NCBI GenBank assembly: GCA_039602395.1
Contig: JBCNJP010000003.1
Location: forward strand, 20,732,956 to 20,796,955
Source of the DNA: Deinandra increscens subsp. villosa
Taxonomy: Eukaryota; Streptophyta; Magnoliopsida; Asterales; Asteraceae
DNA length: 64,000 bases
Reading direction: 5' to 3'
The notes under the pieces were generated by a model. That model saw nothing but the letters and a program-made list of their open reading frames with translations, ran no database searches and was not told where the DNA came from. Shown here one piece after another: positions 35,885 through 47,421 of the stretch; position 1 is the stretch's first letter, and each line of letters starts with the position of its first letter. A program made the position numbers and the translations under genes.

Positions 35885-35985
35885 GGTCTGTTTAATATCG
35901 CTATTCTTTCAACATAAATACTGAGGCTAACGTCTCGCCCGCCGCAACGCGCGGGCCGCAAGTCTCGTTATTATTATCATCATTA
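35885..35985. repeat. GC-palindrome cassette, copy 2 (inverted)
   Basis: The reverse complement reads aacgagacttgcggcccgcg, then cgggcgagacgttag and tatttatgttgaaagaata, matching 23028-23100. The two copies lie in opposite orientation about 12.8 kb apart. Confidence 0.6.
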
Positions 35986-36237
35986 GATATATATGTCACC
36001 TTTTAATATACAGAAAAGAAATACAAAGAAATACTAATATGATTTATTTGTCTACAATTCAATGTATTAGAACTTCAAAATGCGACCAAACTTTCATATC
36101 ACAGGAAAATTCAATATATTCACCACTACAGGTTAAATATTGCTTTCAAAGTTTGATTATTTTTTCCGGATAAAGCCGGAAAACTTTATTTTAAGAAAAT
36201 AAGATTACAAAAGATTTGGCTTTTGATGAATTTACTC

Positions 36238-36385
36238 GAATGGGACGTGTGTTTATGTTCGTTCATATAATTAAATAAACAAAAAGTTATGTTAGTGTTC
36301 GTTCATTTATTAAATAAACGAACTTCCTGCCGAACGGTTCACGAACGATATACTATACTAAAGGTTTAGTTCGTTTACAGCTCTA
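36238..36385. repeat. Second copy of the GTTCGTTTATGTTC-type repeat
   Basis: It shares gaatgggacgtgtgtttatg, aacaaaaagttatgttag and gccgaacggttcacgaac (gtcgaacggttcacgaac in the partner) with 22275-22420, in the same orientation. Confidence 0.75.
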
Positions 36386-36449
36386 AACTCGGTAAGTTGA
36401 TCCTAACCTACTGATTTAAACCAAATAAAACCGGATTTCGATTCAAAAT

Positions 36450-37640
36450 GTTCCATTATTTAAAATCATCGCTTCCTTTCGGCAGTGCTAAATCGGAGTC
36501 TTGCTCAGTGTAGAATCGGGCTATCAAAGATGACTGGATAGGTAGGAACCTAGGACGAGTCAACTTAGCAGTCAGACTACAAGGAAGGTGGGACTGAGTC
36601 TTCTGGAAGGCAGTCGACTCGGCTGTTGGATACTTGAGCTATAACCTGCAAAACAAAAGCGTTGTTGTTCTTGGAGAGTAGGATATGGTGTCCTGCGACC
36701 AAGCTCGGGCGTGAGAATACGTATGCGTTTTGAAGGATTAAGTGTAATCAAACGAGAGAGAGAGCATTGAATGAATTTCTACCTGGTGGTTGAGGGGTAT
36801 TTATAGCCACAGTGGCTGCTTTGGGGAATGGCCTTGGTGGGCATGTCGGGTCTTTCGGATGCCGACTTGAATGTACGAGCATTGGTCTGTACCTACCCGT
36901 TTCGACCTAACTTGGTTTTAAGGATTTGTCCACCAAGTGTGGCCAGTCGACCTGGTAGGGTTCGACAAGGGTGGGTTGGTTTGGTATTGAGTCAACAGTC
37001 AGCCTGGTGACTAATGACCGGCAGTCGACCTTGTGAGGGTCGACTGGTCATGAGGTTTGTTCTCAGTCGGCCTGATGGTTTAGTGACTGGCAGTCGACCC
37101 TGTCAAGGTCGACTGGTCATAAGGTCTGTCACCAGTCGGCCTGGTGTCTAGTGAGTTTGTCTGTTTGAGATAGAGTGCCTGGAACATGTGTTCATGTGAT
37201 GTCGCTCTTCTATCCTGTTGTGTTTGAGGAGACATGTTTCCTCCTGTTTTGGATCCCAACCAAACCTAACTGATTTCGAAATCAATAGGTTTATTGGCGT
37301 AGCAATTTTGGAGAACATGCACTTTGGATAAGTCTCGTGTAATAACCAGCTATTCCCATAAATAAAACTTATCATTTTAATAGGATCCTAACCTACTGAT
37401 TAAACACTCATTAACGGTCAAGTTTGCAGCATCATTTACACAACTTATAAATACGAGACGGATTCTAGAGCTTTTTGGAGCAACAAGATTGAAGATTGAG
37501 GACAACTTGAAGGTTGAAGCATTTAGTTAGACGTTTCTACATGTTACAGATATTGACTAATGATTACCACACTTTTATGTGGAGGTTAAGTGTAAAGTTA
37601 CTTGTATCTGATTTGTGAGTGTATCACGTTTCATGTTTAT
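36450..37640 (-). mobile_element. LTR-like segment of a Gypsy-type element with U3 dyads
   Basis: On the minus strand a TATA box (CTATAAATACCCC, 36795-36808 region) is preceded by a 250-bp stretch of repeated dyads built on CAGTCGACC/GGTCGACTG. Downstream text toward 36480 resembles LTR R/U5. A + strand word acttataaatacgagacgg at about 37443 is an alternative promoter. No coding sequence or clean TG..CA borders were found, so only a degraded LTR is claimed. Confidence 0.4.
37022..37115. repeat. Two phased perfect dyads, CAGTCGACC...GGTCGACTG
   Basis: Arms 37022-37030/37038-37046 and 37091-37099/37107-37115 are exact 9-bp inverted repeats with 7-base loops, spaced 69 bp apart. In the first, outer atgacc/ggtcat words extend the dyad. 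Related single half-sites (cagtcggcctg, cagtcgactcgg) surround them. Confidence 0.85.
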
Positions 37641-38455
37641 TATAGTAGACATGTGATGGGTACGCTACGTTTTTCTCTATATACGCATCTTTTTATATTA
37701 TGTTTTCCTTTCGTTAAACTTTAGCAATGCAACTGCTTTTTACACACCTGTATTATCCCACCGCAACACGCAAGTATCTGAATTCTAGTTTCTACTCCTA
37801 TTAACATAGTATTGCTTATTGGTAGCTTGCCATTCTAGGTTTTGTCTAATAACCTAATCTTTTGCTTATCGTTCTTGCCTTCATTAAAATTTTACTATGG
37901 TTATTTATATAGTTTATAATTATTTATATTTAATTAATTGCTACTTGTTAATACTATCTTTTGACATCTAGACACTTATGTTATTTGTGATGCACTTAAC
38001 CATAATTTCATGTCAAATATAAACACTAATCAATCCGGTTTGAGCCATGATAGGACCTCAATTTTATTGTTCGCTTAATACCACGAGCCACCCACGTGTG
38101 TCTCTTCACTCTTTTAACAAGCTTGAGTCAAATGTACCTTCCAATCAGCATATTTAACTATTTTGCAATTCTTGACAGTTTTTTTTTTTTTCAATAATGT
38201 AAGGACTGAACATTTTGAGGGAAAAACTCTTAAATAACCAAACATAAAAATATTGTACCCCGGATGCCACACGCTAACACGTGAAAACTAGAAATCGATA
38301 GAAGTCATTGAACATGTTTATCACACAGACAATATGCATTCCTCCATTGTTTGAATATCCAATCTTTACAATTCCTTCCAGCCAGGATTTGAAACTGCAG
38401 TACACCTTAAACTTCAAATCAATTTTTATATTTCATATTAAGAAGCAAAAGTTCT
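37641..38455. other. AT-rich intergenic stretch, nothing recognised
   Basis: No gene, terminal repeat or tandem structure stands out between the LTR-like segment and the MITE at the VPS32 3' flank. Confidence 0.5.
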
Positions 38456-38459
38456 TTCG

Positions 38460-38638
38460 TTGAGGTGGCAAAATCAATTCATTTAATTAATGAGTCGATA
38501 TTGGGTTATGTTTTATCTCAAACGGGTCAAACATTGTTAAAGGGTTTTAAAATGTTTTACTGTTCAACTCGACCGAAGATGTACTTCAAATTGCTTGTTT
38601 TGACCCATTACCCAACCCGCCTATATTTTGCCACCTTT
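38460..38638. mobile_element. GGTGGCAAAAT MITE in the VPS32 3' flank
   Basis: The left end GAGGTGGCAAAAT and the reverse complement of the right end AAGGTGGCAAAAT match at 12 of 13 positions. The centre has acgggtcaaac and acccattacccaacccgcc. It lies about 100 bp beyond the VPS32 stop and belongs to the family found in PIGB introns. It resembles hAT-type MITEs. Confidence 0.65.
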
Positions 38639-38742
38639 GCTGTTAGTAGATACCAACTACATATACTATATAGTAAAATTTAGTTATCAAGATTAATGTT
38701 TCATACAAAATACTGGAAAGATTTGAAGCAAGAAACTGACTT

Positions 38743-41700
38743 CTAAAGTGCCATTTCTGCCTGCAATGCAGCAAGTTCATCTTCCTCAGCTTTGTTCGGG
38801 CGCTGAGCTGGACGTGTTGGTTGTCTTCCAGCTGGCATATGTACTGGTGCTGCAGGTGCAGTGGTGGCTGGCTGTAGAAGCTGTTCCTCCAACTCAGCTC
38901 CTTCTAACTCTTCAAGTTCAGCCTCCAACTCATCCTGAATTTTAAAAGATACACAGTTAATAAATTACATTTTTATAGGGAAACAAACAATTACAACTTG
39001 GTTTTCAATGAAACTGTTCGATTTGACCTTTTTATCTCAAACCTACAACTCCATTACTCTGTACCACAAGGTTGCAGGATTGTCACTTTAAAAGATATGC
39101 AAATTAATTTAATATATAAATAAGTAATTTTTGTAATATATTTGAAGATTTAGCTATGATAAATTGATTCAAAACAATTGGAATTTTTCAAAATAAAATA
39201 ATAGAAAACCATTTTTGATGAAGTAAGATCTATTCTTCACAAAACCAAATAATTATCGAATTTGAAGTCAAGAATTTATAAGCGAGTAAAAAGAAGGAAA
39301 GAGCTGATGCCTCGTCAAAATCAGCTGCTGCACCAATAGGTGCTGACAATGCTTCCTGAATTTGTTTCATGTTCTCTGTTTGTTCATTTATCTCATCCAT
39401 TGTTTTGTCAACATCATCGATATTCCTGTATATAAAAAAGAAATTAAACCCGTAGATGAACTTAGAACATCTCATATCAATTTAAGAATAAACTAGGAAT
39501 ATATGGACTGCAACAAAGACAGGTGTGGTGGACCAATTAACAGTTTAACGCAGGTTGAATCGATTAACCCACATTTTTGTATGATTATAAAAGAAATAGT
39601 ATTGAGACAATTTCAAATTTGTTTGAACGAACTGATTAAAGTAAAAAAAAAAAAAAAGTTAACGGTCTGGGGGATCTTCAACCAACTTGACACATTTGAC
39701 AAATTTTGTTCAGGTAAGTTTTCAAATTGGATCATTTGACCTGGTAGTCAGTCATAAGGTCCAACCCAGATTGACCAATTTTCAAGTAAATGAGTTGAAA
39801 CTGCAACCACTAATAATAAAAAAAATCAAAACTTACACTGCCTTTTGCATTGCCTTCATTGCTTGAGCTCCGGTTCTCAAGGCATCTACTGTCTCTGTGG
39901 TAGCTTTTGCACCTTCAAGCATTATCATCTGGTGTTCAGGAACACATATAAAGATTAGTTAGAGTAGCTGTTTTGGCAAATAGAACATAATTATTAATTG
40001 TTATTTTAATTTAATAAAAAAACAAATTATAAAGGAACCTGATCATGAATACGCAATTGAAAATTGCCAAGCTGTTCAATTTGTTGTTCATAAAGTCTTT
40101 TTCGCTTTAAGCATTGTATTGCCGCTGAATAATTTCCATATGTGAAAAGGGAAAGAAACAACATAATTAGACAATTAGTATGGTTCAACTAATCCGAATG
40201 AATGATAAATTTCATATAGGAAAACTTAAATAAAAGGTATACGCGTACCTGCATACACACACATAAATATATGCATGTATCTATATGAATACTTATATAT
40301 GTATGTATAAATGCTTATGTATAAGTAAAAACCAATGCATATATAGTCTTCATTTTAGTACAAAGGTGGAATTACATTTTTTTTTAAATTTATGTTCCAT
40401 GAAATCGAAGTTACTTCCCAAGTGATAAGCCTTAAAATATACCTTCCAGGCCTTCAAATTAGAGTAGAACTTACATTTATTCTTTTGAGGTCTAAAATGT
40501 GCTAACTAAGCTGAAGGGTGTATAAATAACATGTTAAAACTACAGGAAGTAAACCATTGCTCAAAAAATCCTAACAAACTCTAATCGAAAGAGTGCTTGA
40601 CAAAAGTTCGTTAAAGCGGAGTATGTACCCCGTTTATTTTTCGCTCTGGTGAATTCCTTTGCCTTTTCAACCTCGGCAGAAGCTTTCTTCAGAAGTACTT
40701 TTTCTTTCTTCTCGAGCATTTCAAGTGTCTGCGACACAGATTTCAAATTACTGATTACAAGCACAACATGGAACAACATGTCAAGGGTCATTACATACAT
40801 TAAAATTTACAATCCTCTCTCCAATCACAAGTTATTAATTCATTAGCTTAGATGAAGATATATTCCTTATACTTGCAAGCTAAGGGCATGTTTGGGTAAG
40901 CATTTGAAATTGACTTATTGGCTTATTGGCTTTTGGAAAAGCCAATAAGTTAAAAAAATTGTTTGGGTATTGCAAAAGTAGTTTTTAAAATGACTTTTGA
41001 GAAAGTTGTTTTCTTCAATACCTCAAAAGCCAAGAATTCCTGGCTTTTCAAAACAACTTTTAACTTTTGCTCTGTTAAATTACATTTGTACCCTCTAAAA
41101 AGTAGTAAAATGGCTATATATATATATATATATATAGGGTAAGGTTCAATGGAAAACCTTATTTTTTTGGAAAACCTAGAAAACTCATCTTACACCATTG
41201 ATTAGTTAATATATGGTTAAAAATGAATGTGTCATTTTTGGAAATAATTTGAAATTTATTTAATGCACCAAGGGCATAATAGACATACCATATTTTTATA
41301 AATAAATGTTTAAATCAATTTTCTCTCTCCCATCTCCCCTTTCCTAAACTCTCTCTCATTTAATTTCAAATTTTCAGGCCAAATTAAAAAAAAAAACCTA
41401 ATTTACAAAAGAAAAAAATAGTTGATCATTAGTTCATCACCAGTGTAACGATTGTTACATCGTTGTAACAATAATTTTAGGTTTTTTTTTAAGAAAATAA
41501 ACGATGGTTACATAGGTGTGACCATTCAGAAAAGTTTGTAAATTGTGTTCGTGGTTCTATTGTTTCTAGATCTGATTACACGTATGTAACACTTTTATTT
41601 CACACGTTTTTAGTTGATGTTACATGAATGTAACACCATGTATTTTCTTTCTACAACGTTATGAAATTATTTCACGTGATTACACATATGATAGTTATTA

Positions 41701-43571
41701 CATAAATGTAAGTAGTTATTACACGTATGTAACACTTTTATTTCACATGTTTTTAATTGATGGTACACGAATGTGACACCATGTATTTTCTTTCTAGAAC
41801 GTTATAAAAATATTTCACGTGATTACGCATATGATAGTTATTAGATAAATGTAAGTAGTAATCTCCTATCAACTTCTTTCTTTCTAGGTAACTTTCTGTA
41901 TGGTTACACCTATGTAACCATAGTTTTATTTTCTTGAAAAATACCTAAAATTATTGTTACAACGATGTAACAATCGTTGTGTTGGTGATGAACTGCTGAT
42001 CAACGATTTTTTCATTTGTAAATCAGGTTTGTTTTTTTAATTTGGCCTGGAAATTTAAAATTAAAGGAGAGAGATGAGATTTTAAGAAAGAGGAGTTGGG
42101 AGAGAAAAAATTAATTTAAACATTTATTAAATATAGTTTACTAAAATAGATTATGTCATGTTACCATATTGCCCCTTTAAATAAAAGAAAAATAAAAAAA
42201 GAAAGAAATAATGTGATTGGTTGAAAAAGGTTTTCCAGGTTTTCCAATATTTAGAGGGTTTTCCAATGATCCTTTTCCTATATATATATATGTATGATGT
42301 CTTTTTTTGTCATTTTACATAAAAAAAGCTAAGCCAAACATTTTTTAAAAACAACATATTAACTTATTGACTTTTCTAACTACAAAAGCTTATCCAAATA
42401 TTTTTTTTAAAACTACTTTTAAAAAAACCAAAAGTCAATAAGTTACTTTTTATAAAATGTGCTTTTGCACTCAAAAAGCTTATCCAAACATACCCTAAGA
42501 ACAAAAAGTTATCAAAGAAAGTAATAAAGGACAAAAAAATTAGCTTCTGACACCAATTTTTAAGAGAATGGACAAAAGGGTATTAATTGGAACAATCTAT
42601 GAAAACAAACAATCGTACTTGGTATAATCTCGTTCATGGCAGAGCTACTGATAGTTTTTAGGGAAGGTGTAGTGATGGTGAGAGCCTCATAGTCGTCAAA
42701 GGTGCAAAGGGCAGTTTTGTAAAAATCCGAATTAGTCGGTGATTAATCAGCACCTGGGCGCTGCCGCTTAGCGAATTTTTTCCGATTAATCACTATTGCC
42801 TCCCGATTAATCCCAATTAATCCCTAGGTTGTACCTGACCGCCCGACTAGCGCCTAGCCATTTTACAACATCAGCAAAGGGTGAGCCTTGGGCCTAGGCG
42901 CAAGTAGCTTAAAAGCAAGGGCCTAAGATAAACAAAAATATATCATTTATAGGGGTTTTAGACATGTTTTAGGCTGTTTCAGGTTAGTTCCTATAGTTTG
43001 GCCAGATTTTACAGAATTTCACTGGTGGCCGGAATCTCGTCGAAGCACCTGGATGGCAACAAGGCGTTTTGCCTGCACCTCGCCTGAGCGCCTTGGGGTG
43101 CATCTCATAGGCCTTTGACAACTATGAAGAGCTATACCACTATCTCATGGGATAAAAAGACTGCTATCCAATACACAATAAATCATGAACAACACAGCAT
43201 ACACCTCCTATAAAGATCCTATAATCAAGTAAAAAGAGGAAATTTGTACACAAGACAAACAAATAGGCAAACAAACACAACTAGTAATATCACACTCTAG
43301 TAGTAACAGAGCTATTGGTCAAGAAACTGATCAAAACAATTAAAAGGAACTAACTGATTTATGAACCCTAAAAACTTTTGTTTAAAAGTAAGTAAACTAC
43401 TTTCTTGCAGGCAACATCATCAGAGAGTAGATGAGAACTTCCACAGCACTCAGGAACATATAAACATAATCTGAGAGAGAGAGAGAGAGAGAGAAGTACC
43501 TCGTTTAATTTGTCTAAGGTTGTTACAGCGTTAGCTTCTTGCTTAGGTTTGCCAAACATTCGCGAAAACAT
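38743..43571 (-). CDS. VPS32: ESCRT-III subunit VPS32 (SNF7/CHMP4 type), six exons
   Basis: Polymerises on endosomal membranes to bud cargo into multivesicular bodies. Exons on the minus strand are 43571-43500, 40728-40629, 40124-40039, 39928-39837, 39425-39311 and 38934-38743. They sum to 657 nt and encode 218 aa, the usual length. The N-terminus MFSRMFGKPKQEANAVTTLD and basic helices 1-2 (KRKRLYEQQIEQLGNFQLRI) are typical. The acidic part is DELEAELEELEGAELEEQ. The C-terminus EDELAALQAEMAL is the MIM1-type helix that binds the VPS4 ATPase. The intron after exon 5 uses a GC donor (GAG|GCATCA) at 39310-39309. Intron 1 (2.8 kb) is enlarged by two nested transposons and starts with a CT microsatellite next to the donor. 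The gene appears intact. Confidence 0.94.
39520..39830. mobile_element. Diverged GGGTCAA-type MITE in VPS32 intron 4
   Basis: Words gtgtggtggaccaatt, aggtccaacccagattgacc and gagttgaaactgcaaccac match the family in the PIGB introns. The ends are degraded and approximate. Confidence 0.35.
40884..42495. mobile_element. Harbinger/Tourist-type MITE in VPS32 intron 1, split by a nested insertion
   Basis: The ends GGGCATGTTTGG and CCAAACATACCC are inverted repeats with one mismatch, flanked by TAA at 40881-40883 and 42496-42498. Subterminal text (gcttttggaaaagccaataagtt and its counterpart aaaaaccaaaagtcaataag) is also inverted. Without the nested element the MITE would be roughly 0.47 kb. It has no coding capacity. 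Confidence 0.75.
41137..42279. mobile_element. Foldback element with arms of about 400 bp, nested in the MITE
   Basis: The tips read AGGGTAAGGTTCAATGGAAA and, inverted, AGGAAAAGGATCATTGGAAA. The inverted match then continues through gttacatcgttgtaacaata and ttacataggtgtgacc (ggttacacctatgtaacc at the right). Left arm about 41137-41545, right arm about 41890-42279. The spacer holds two tandem 143-bp units (41575-41717 and 41718-41860) rich in tacacgtatgtaacac. It is flanked by TA runs, so the target duplication cannot be read. Confidence 0.7.
42500..43200. other. Rest of VPS32 intron 1, with a possible older insertion
   Basis: Around 42720-42860 the words cggtgattaatcagcacctg, ccgattaatcac and ccgactagcgcctagcc stand out as more GC-rich and internally repetitive, and a related word (ggcgctcccaagtcggccga) occurs near 45080. 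It could be the degraded end of a DNA transposon. No ORF. Confidence 0.3.
43470..43497. repeat. GA/CT microsatellite next to the VPS32 exon 1 donor
   Basis: About eleven GA units on the + strand, read as CT on the gene strand, begin a few bases inside intron 1. Confidence 0.9.
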
Positions 43572-43849
43572 TGTAACTTTCTTTTTCCCTTGAAACCCTA
43601 CGATCTGATCCGATAGTTGGCTCTGAACTCTGTATCTAAATTGAAATGAATTGAACTGAATTGAATTTGAATTGAATGAGAGATTAGATTAATATGGTAA
43701 AACCGAGACGAAAAGGGGGTTTGATTTGATCAAAGGAAATAGATTGTGAATACAATTGGGGCGCACTTGTATTTTGCTTAGGCGTATTGGTTACCTCCAA
43801 TGTCGACACAAGCTTTACTCAAATAAAATACACTTGTTTAATCATATTT

Positions 43850-45135
43850 TTTTTTCTAATAAATTACACAAATCGTAATTAACATTTGCCTGGTGTTTGA
43901 ACCAAAACTAGAACTGAGTCGGAAAATGAAATCGGATCAAATAGGGATTAACTCATCTTCTGGATTTGATCTTCGATCGGGACTTAGACAACTTGAGATC
44001 AGCACATGCACACGTAACAACGCATTAGGACCAAAAGAGAGCCGGAGATTGGACTCAGTTACGGCCCTCATGCGTGAGAATCAGTGATCGGAGAAGATAT
44101 GACTGTGTAAGTGTGAGTGAGAGTTGAGAGCATGAGTGTGATACCTGAACATCTTTAAGTATTTATACTTAGGGTTGCATGGAGAGAGTGCATGTGTGTT
44201 GCGCATGGGCGTGCGTAGTCTTTCTAGAAGGCGGTTAGAGGTGGAGGGCTAAGATCCGTTTGACACATGTAGGATGCGCGGATGTATAACACGTGTCATA
44301 ACATAATTCAGGGGCCATCAATGCTTGATTATTCCGTGGTCCCAAAAGGATTTGGGGTGGACCATAATGACGTTGAGACATTCTTATGAGTCAAGGAAGG
44401 TTCGCGCAAAGGTTCAGATTGGAGAAAAATCGGGTCTATCCTCTTCATGTCTTTCTTAGTCCAGTGTTAAAGCTCTAAGACTTTGACGTTGGACTTAGGA
44501 AGTCGGTGTAAGAAGATTGTGTGTGATTTTTTTGTTTCTTCGCGAGTAGGAAATATTGGCGCAAGAAGTACATTTACCGATTTGACGAACGCGCATGAGG
44601 GCATCATTCTTTTCGTGTGATGGTAAGGTAGCGTTGAGTAGCGCTTTTACGAGCGTTGCGCGGGAGGGTGTATGTGGAGAACTTTTGGTTGATCTGTGGC
44701 GCTACGCAATGTTCGAGGTGTTATCTTTCTAAGCCGATATCTTGTGGATAAGGGTTGTTATTACTGTTTTATGGAGCGCCACCTAAGACACGACGTTTGC
44801 TTTTCCCTTTTTCTGACATGCCGTATTGCCGGCTGTATCTTCTGGAGGTCTCAGGGACACGTGTCGCCAATCCGACGGTTTAATTCAAAATAACAATCAT
44901 TCCTACATTAAAATCCGGAAGGGTATACATATCGCTTTCTTCGCCTCATTCTTCATTTTTCCTTATCTTCTTCCTTCTTCCCTCTACAAAAACCCTAGAA
45001 TCCATGACGGCTTATCCGAGATCCATTCAATTCTCTAAAGTTCTTTCAAGTCCCATCCATGGTTGCAAAAGTCATTAGGCGCTCCCAAGTCGGCCGACTA
45101 GGGAGTTGAGAGTACTCGCCCAAGTCGGGGGAGTA
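43850..45135. mobile_element. Degraded LTR-retrotransposon leader or LTR sequence
   Basis: A TATA-like palindromic word AAGTATTTATACTT lies at 44158-44171. Nearby are GCGCATGGGCGTGCG-type words, and from 44930 pyrimidine-rich leader text (ttcttcgcctcattcttc) ends in aaaaccctagaatcc. It directly precedes the Gypsy-type fragment at 45140. No clean borders. Confidence 0.35.
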
Positions 45136-45139
45136 CTCG

Positions 45140-45612
45140 AGGATACTCTGGCATCCCAGCAAAATTATCGACCTGGAACTTTCCCATTTGGTTCAAGAGT
45201 ATGGTCAGAAGCCCAACTGGAATGTCACTCGACCGACCGGAGATCAGCGGGCTTATGATCCTCATGCAGGGTTGATTTCTCTGTATTCAGAGTTTTTTTA
45301 CGATAATTTCTTTCGTCTTCTGGTGAGTGGATCCGGTCTAAGGGTTTCGGAAGTCTACCAATTTCATATTTTCCAATTGCATCTCTTGGGTTGGGAAGAA
45401 TCGTTTCTTTCGAATATGCTATATGAAGTCTACGCCACTGTCCTACCCTGGAATTGTTCAAAGCCTTCTTCAAACCTTATCGTAAGGGTTCCTGGTACAG
45501 CTTTGAAAAATGCTTCAAATCCTCTCATTTCATCATGAAAGGTCGTTCGAGCTGCCAACACAAAGATTGGAAGGACCGTTTTTTTTTTGGGTCGATGTTA
45601 TTCCGAGGGAGA
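45140..45612 (+). pseudogene. Putative 'gypsy type transposon' N-terminal domain, frameshifted
   Basis: One frame encodes LVQEYGQKPNWNVTRPTGDQ followed by GLISLYSEFFYDNFFRLLVS. The resemblance then jumps to the next frame: IVSFEYAI, a stop, HCPTLELFKAFFKPYRKGSW, then YSFEKCFKSSHFIMKGRSSC and QHKDWKDRFFF. This corresponds to the domain that plant annotation calls 'putative gypsy type transposon'. At least one frameshift (around 45400) and one in-frame stop break it, and it is truncated near 45650. Confidence 0.6.
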
Positions 45613-45649
45613 TGATTTTCTCAGCCGGTCACGAATAGATTGTTGATCT

Positions 45650-47160
45650 TCCCTCCTTACCATAGACCAATAACTCCATCCTTTTTAATAAGAATTTGAT
45701 TCAGTAATTATCATGCGAAAGCCTAATTAATTTTGACCAAAGAAAATAAAATTATAATTAGGAAGATATCCCGTTTCACCTTAACTCGGTAGAATGGCTT
45801 AGCTCACTTCACCGGTCAGGCTACACAGGTAGGTAATGATTACCAATTGTGGTAACTACATAACTCTCAGTTTGGGATCACTTGACGAGTGTTGTCAAGA
45901 GGTACATTATTCCCAATTACGCCCACTTCTAGAACTTGTTCTAAAAGTGATATTTTCCCTCGAACTAGATCTGTAAACCCGACCCATGTGACATGGAAAT
46001 CGTGGTGCTACCTCTAACCAAACATAGGGGTTCAGATAGACCAGTTCGAGTGTTCTTAGTTCAGGGTGGCGCAGAAATATCGATTTAATATTAAGTTGTT
46101 TATTTTAAGTTTAGCGATCAAGATCATAATTAAAACACATGTATGGCTTATTGCATGACGTAAGCCGTCCATAAAGATTTGTAAAATCCGATTTTACTTA
46201 GGTTGAAACTCCTTTCAGTCTCTCGACTGATTAATTTTATCAACTATGATTTTCATAAAAAAAAACTTTTTGATATATTGTAAAAACCAACTAAATAAAC
46301 CATTTATTCAATTCGAACTTTTTAAAACTTTAATAAAACCCCTTTTATTAGTTTGCCGTTTTCAAGATTGTAATTTATTGGCCTAGATCGTGACAAACAG
46401 TCACATGCATTCACAACAAAACAACGTAGTATGCAATTGAGCCTATAAGGATTTTCGATTCCGTACGAGCCAATGAACGGAACCGAAAATGAGTAATCTA
46501 AAATACACAACACAATTCTAGCATTTACTTCATGCTCCTATTGCTCTAATCATACTTGTCTTAGTTGTTTAGGATTCTGTAGACATAAACAACCTTTCTG
46601 TCCAGCAGCTTGGTCGCTTGTCGCGACGGGTCCAGAGGCAGAACGTCATGTGGCGCGAGGCTACCAAGTGAATCAGGTCTCCTGAAAAAACATCGTGTGT
46701 CATGACAACTCCTTCTGACTATCATCATGTGCCGCGATGATCTCAGGTCAGCTGTCTCATCTTGTGGTCGCCATCCTTTTTTTTTCATCTTGATATAGTC
46801 TTGATTTTACAAAGATTACAAATAATAAAAGTAAAACCTATCTATTACATTGCGGGTCCAAACTACACGAAATAGAATACATACAATTCGAAAAAACAAG
46901 CAACCATAATAAACCAACCACAACCATAAACAACCACAAACATTCTTAACTCGTAACAAGCCGTAACTAGCTAACTAATTGTTATCCCGGAACTACATCA
47001 CAATCCGTTACAGCGTAACGAGTCGTTGTCTGGGAGCTGCATAACGGGTCATTACGGGGTAACGGGGCGTTACGTAGTGCGAATCAAGAAATCAAGTAAA
47101 GCTCAGAATGCATACGTAATCACAATCAAAACAACAAATATAATCGTCTAAGTGGAGTTA
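45650..47160. other. Retrotransposon debris without coding sequence
   Basis: No domain is recognisable. The segment 46600-46765 is unusually rich in words such as ttgtcgcgacgg, tgtggcgcgagg and tgtgccgcgatg. At 47161-47176 gtggctctgataccacc is the complement of an initiator-Met tRNA primer site (TGGTATCAGAGCC), so a minus-strand LTR element once ended here, with the LTR to its right. Confidence 0.4.
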
Positions 47161-47176
47161 TAGTGGCTCTGATACC
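47161..47176 (-). other. Primer-binding-site remnant (initiator tRNA-Met type)
   Basis: On the minus strand it reads GGTGGTATCAGAGCC, the standard plant LTR-element primer site. No matching LTR pair was found. Confidence 0.5.
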
Positions 47177-47421
47177 ACCGCTGGGATTTTCGTGTACAAT
47201 TTTAAAATTTTAGAGTTAGACTTGTCGTACAAGTCATATGCGAAAGCGTGTACACAAGGTCGATTCCTAACTGATCCCACCAATGATCCAGATAACCCAA
47301 GTAGACAGATATAACTAGTCGTGACCAAACCAATCGAGACGCGATAGTTCAACAAACGGTTCCACTAGAAAAATGATTGATCACATTTAGGGTTTTGGTA
47401 CACAACTATTACTATTGAAAA

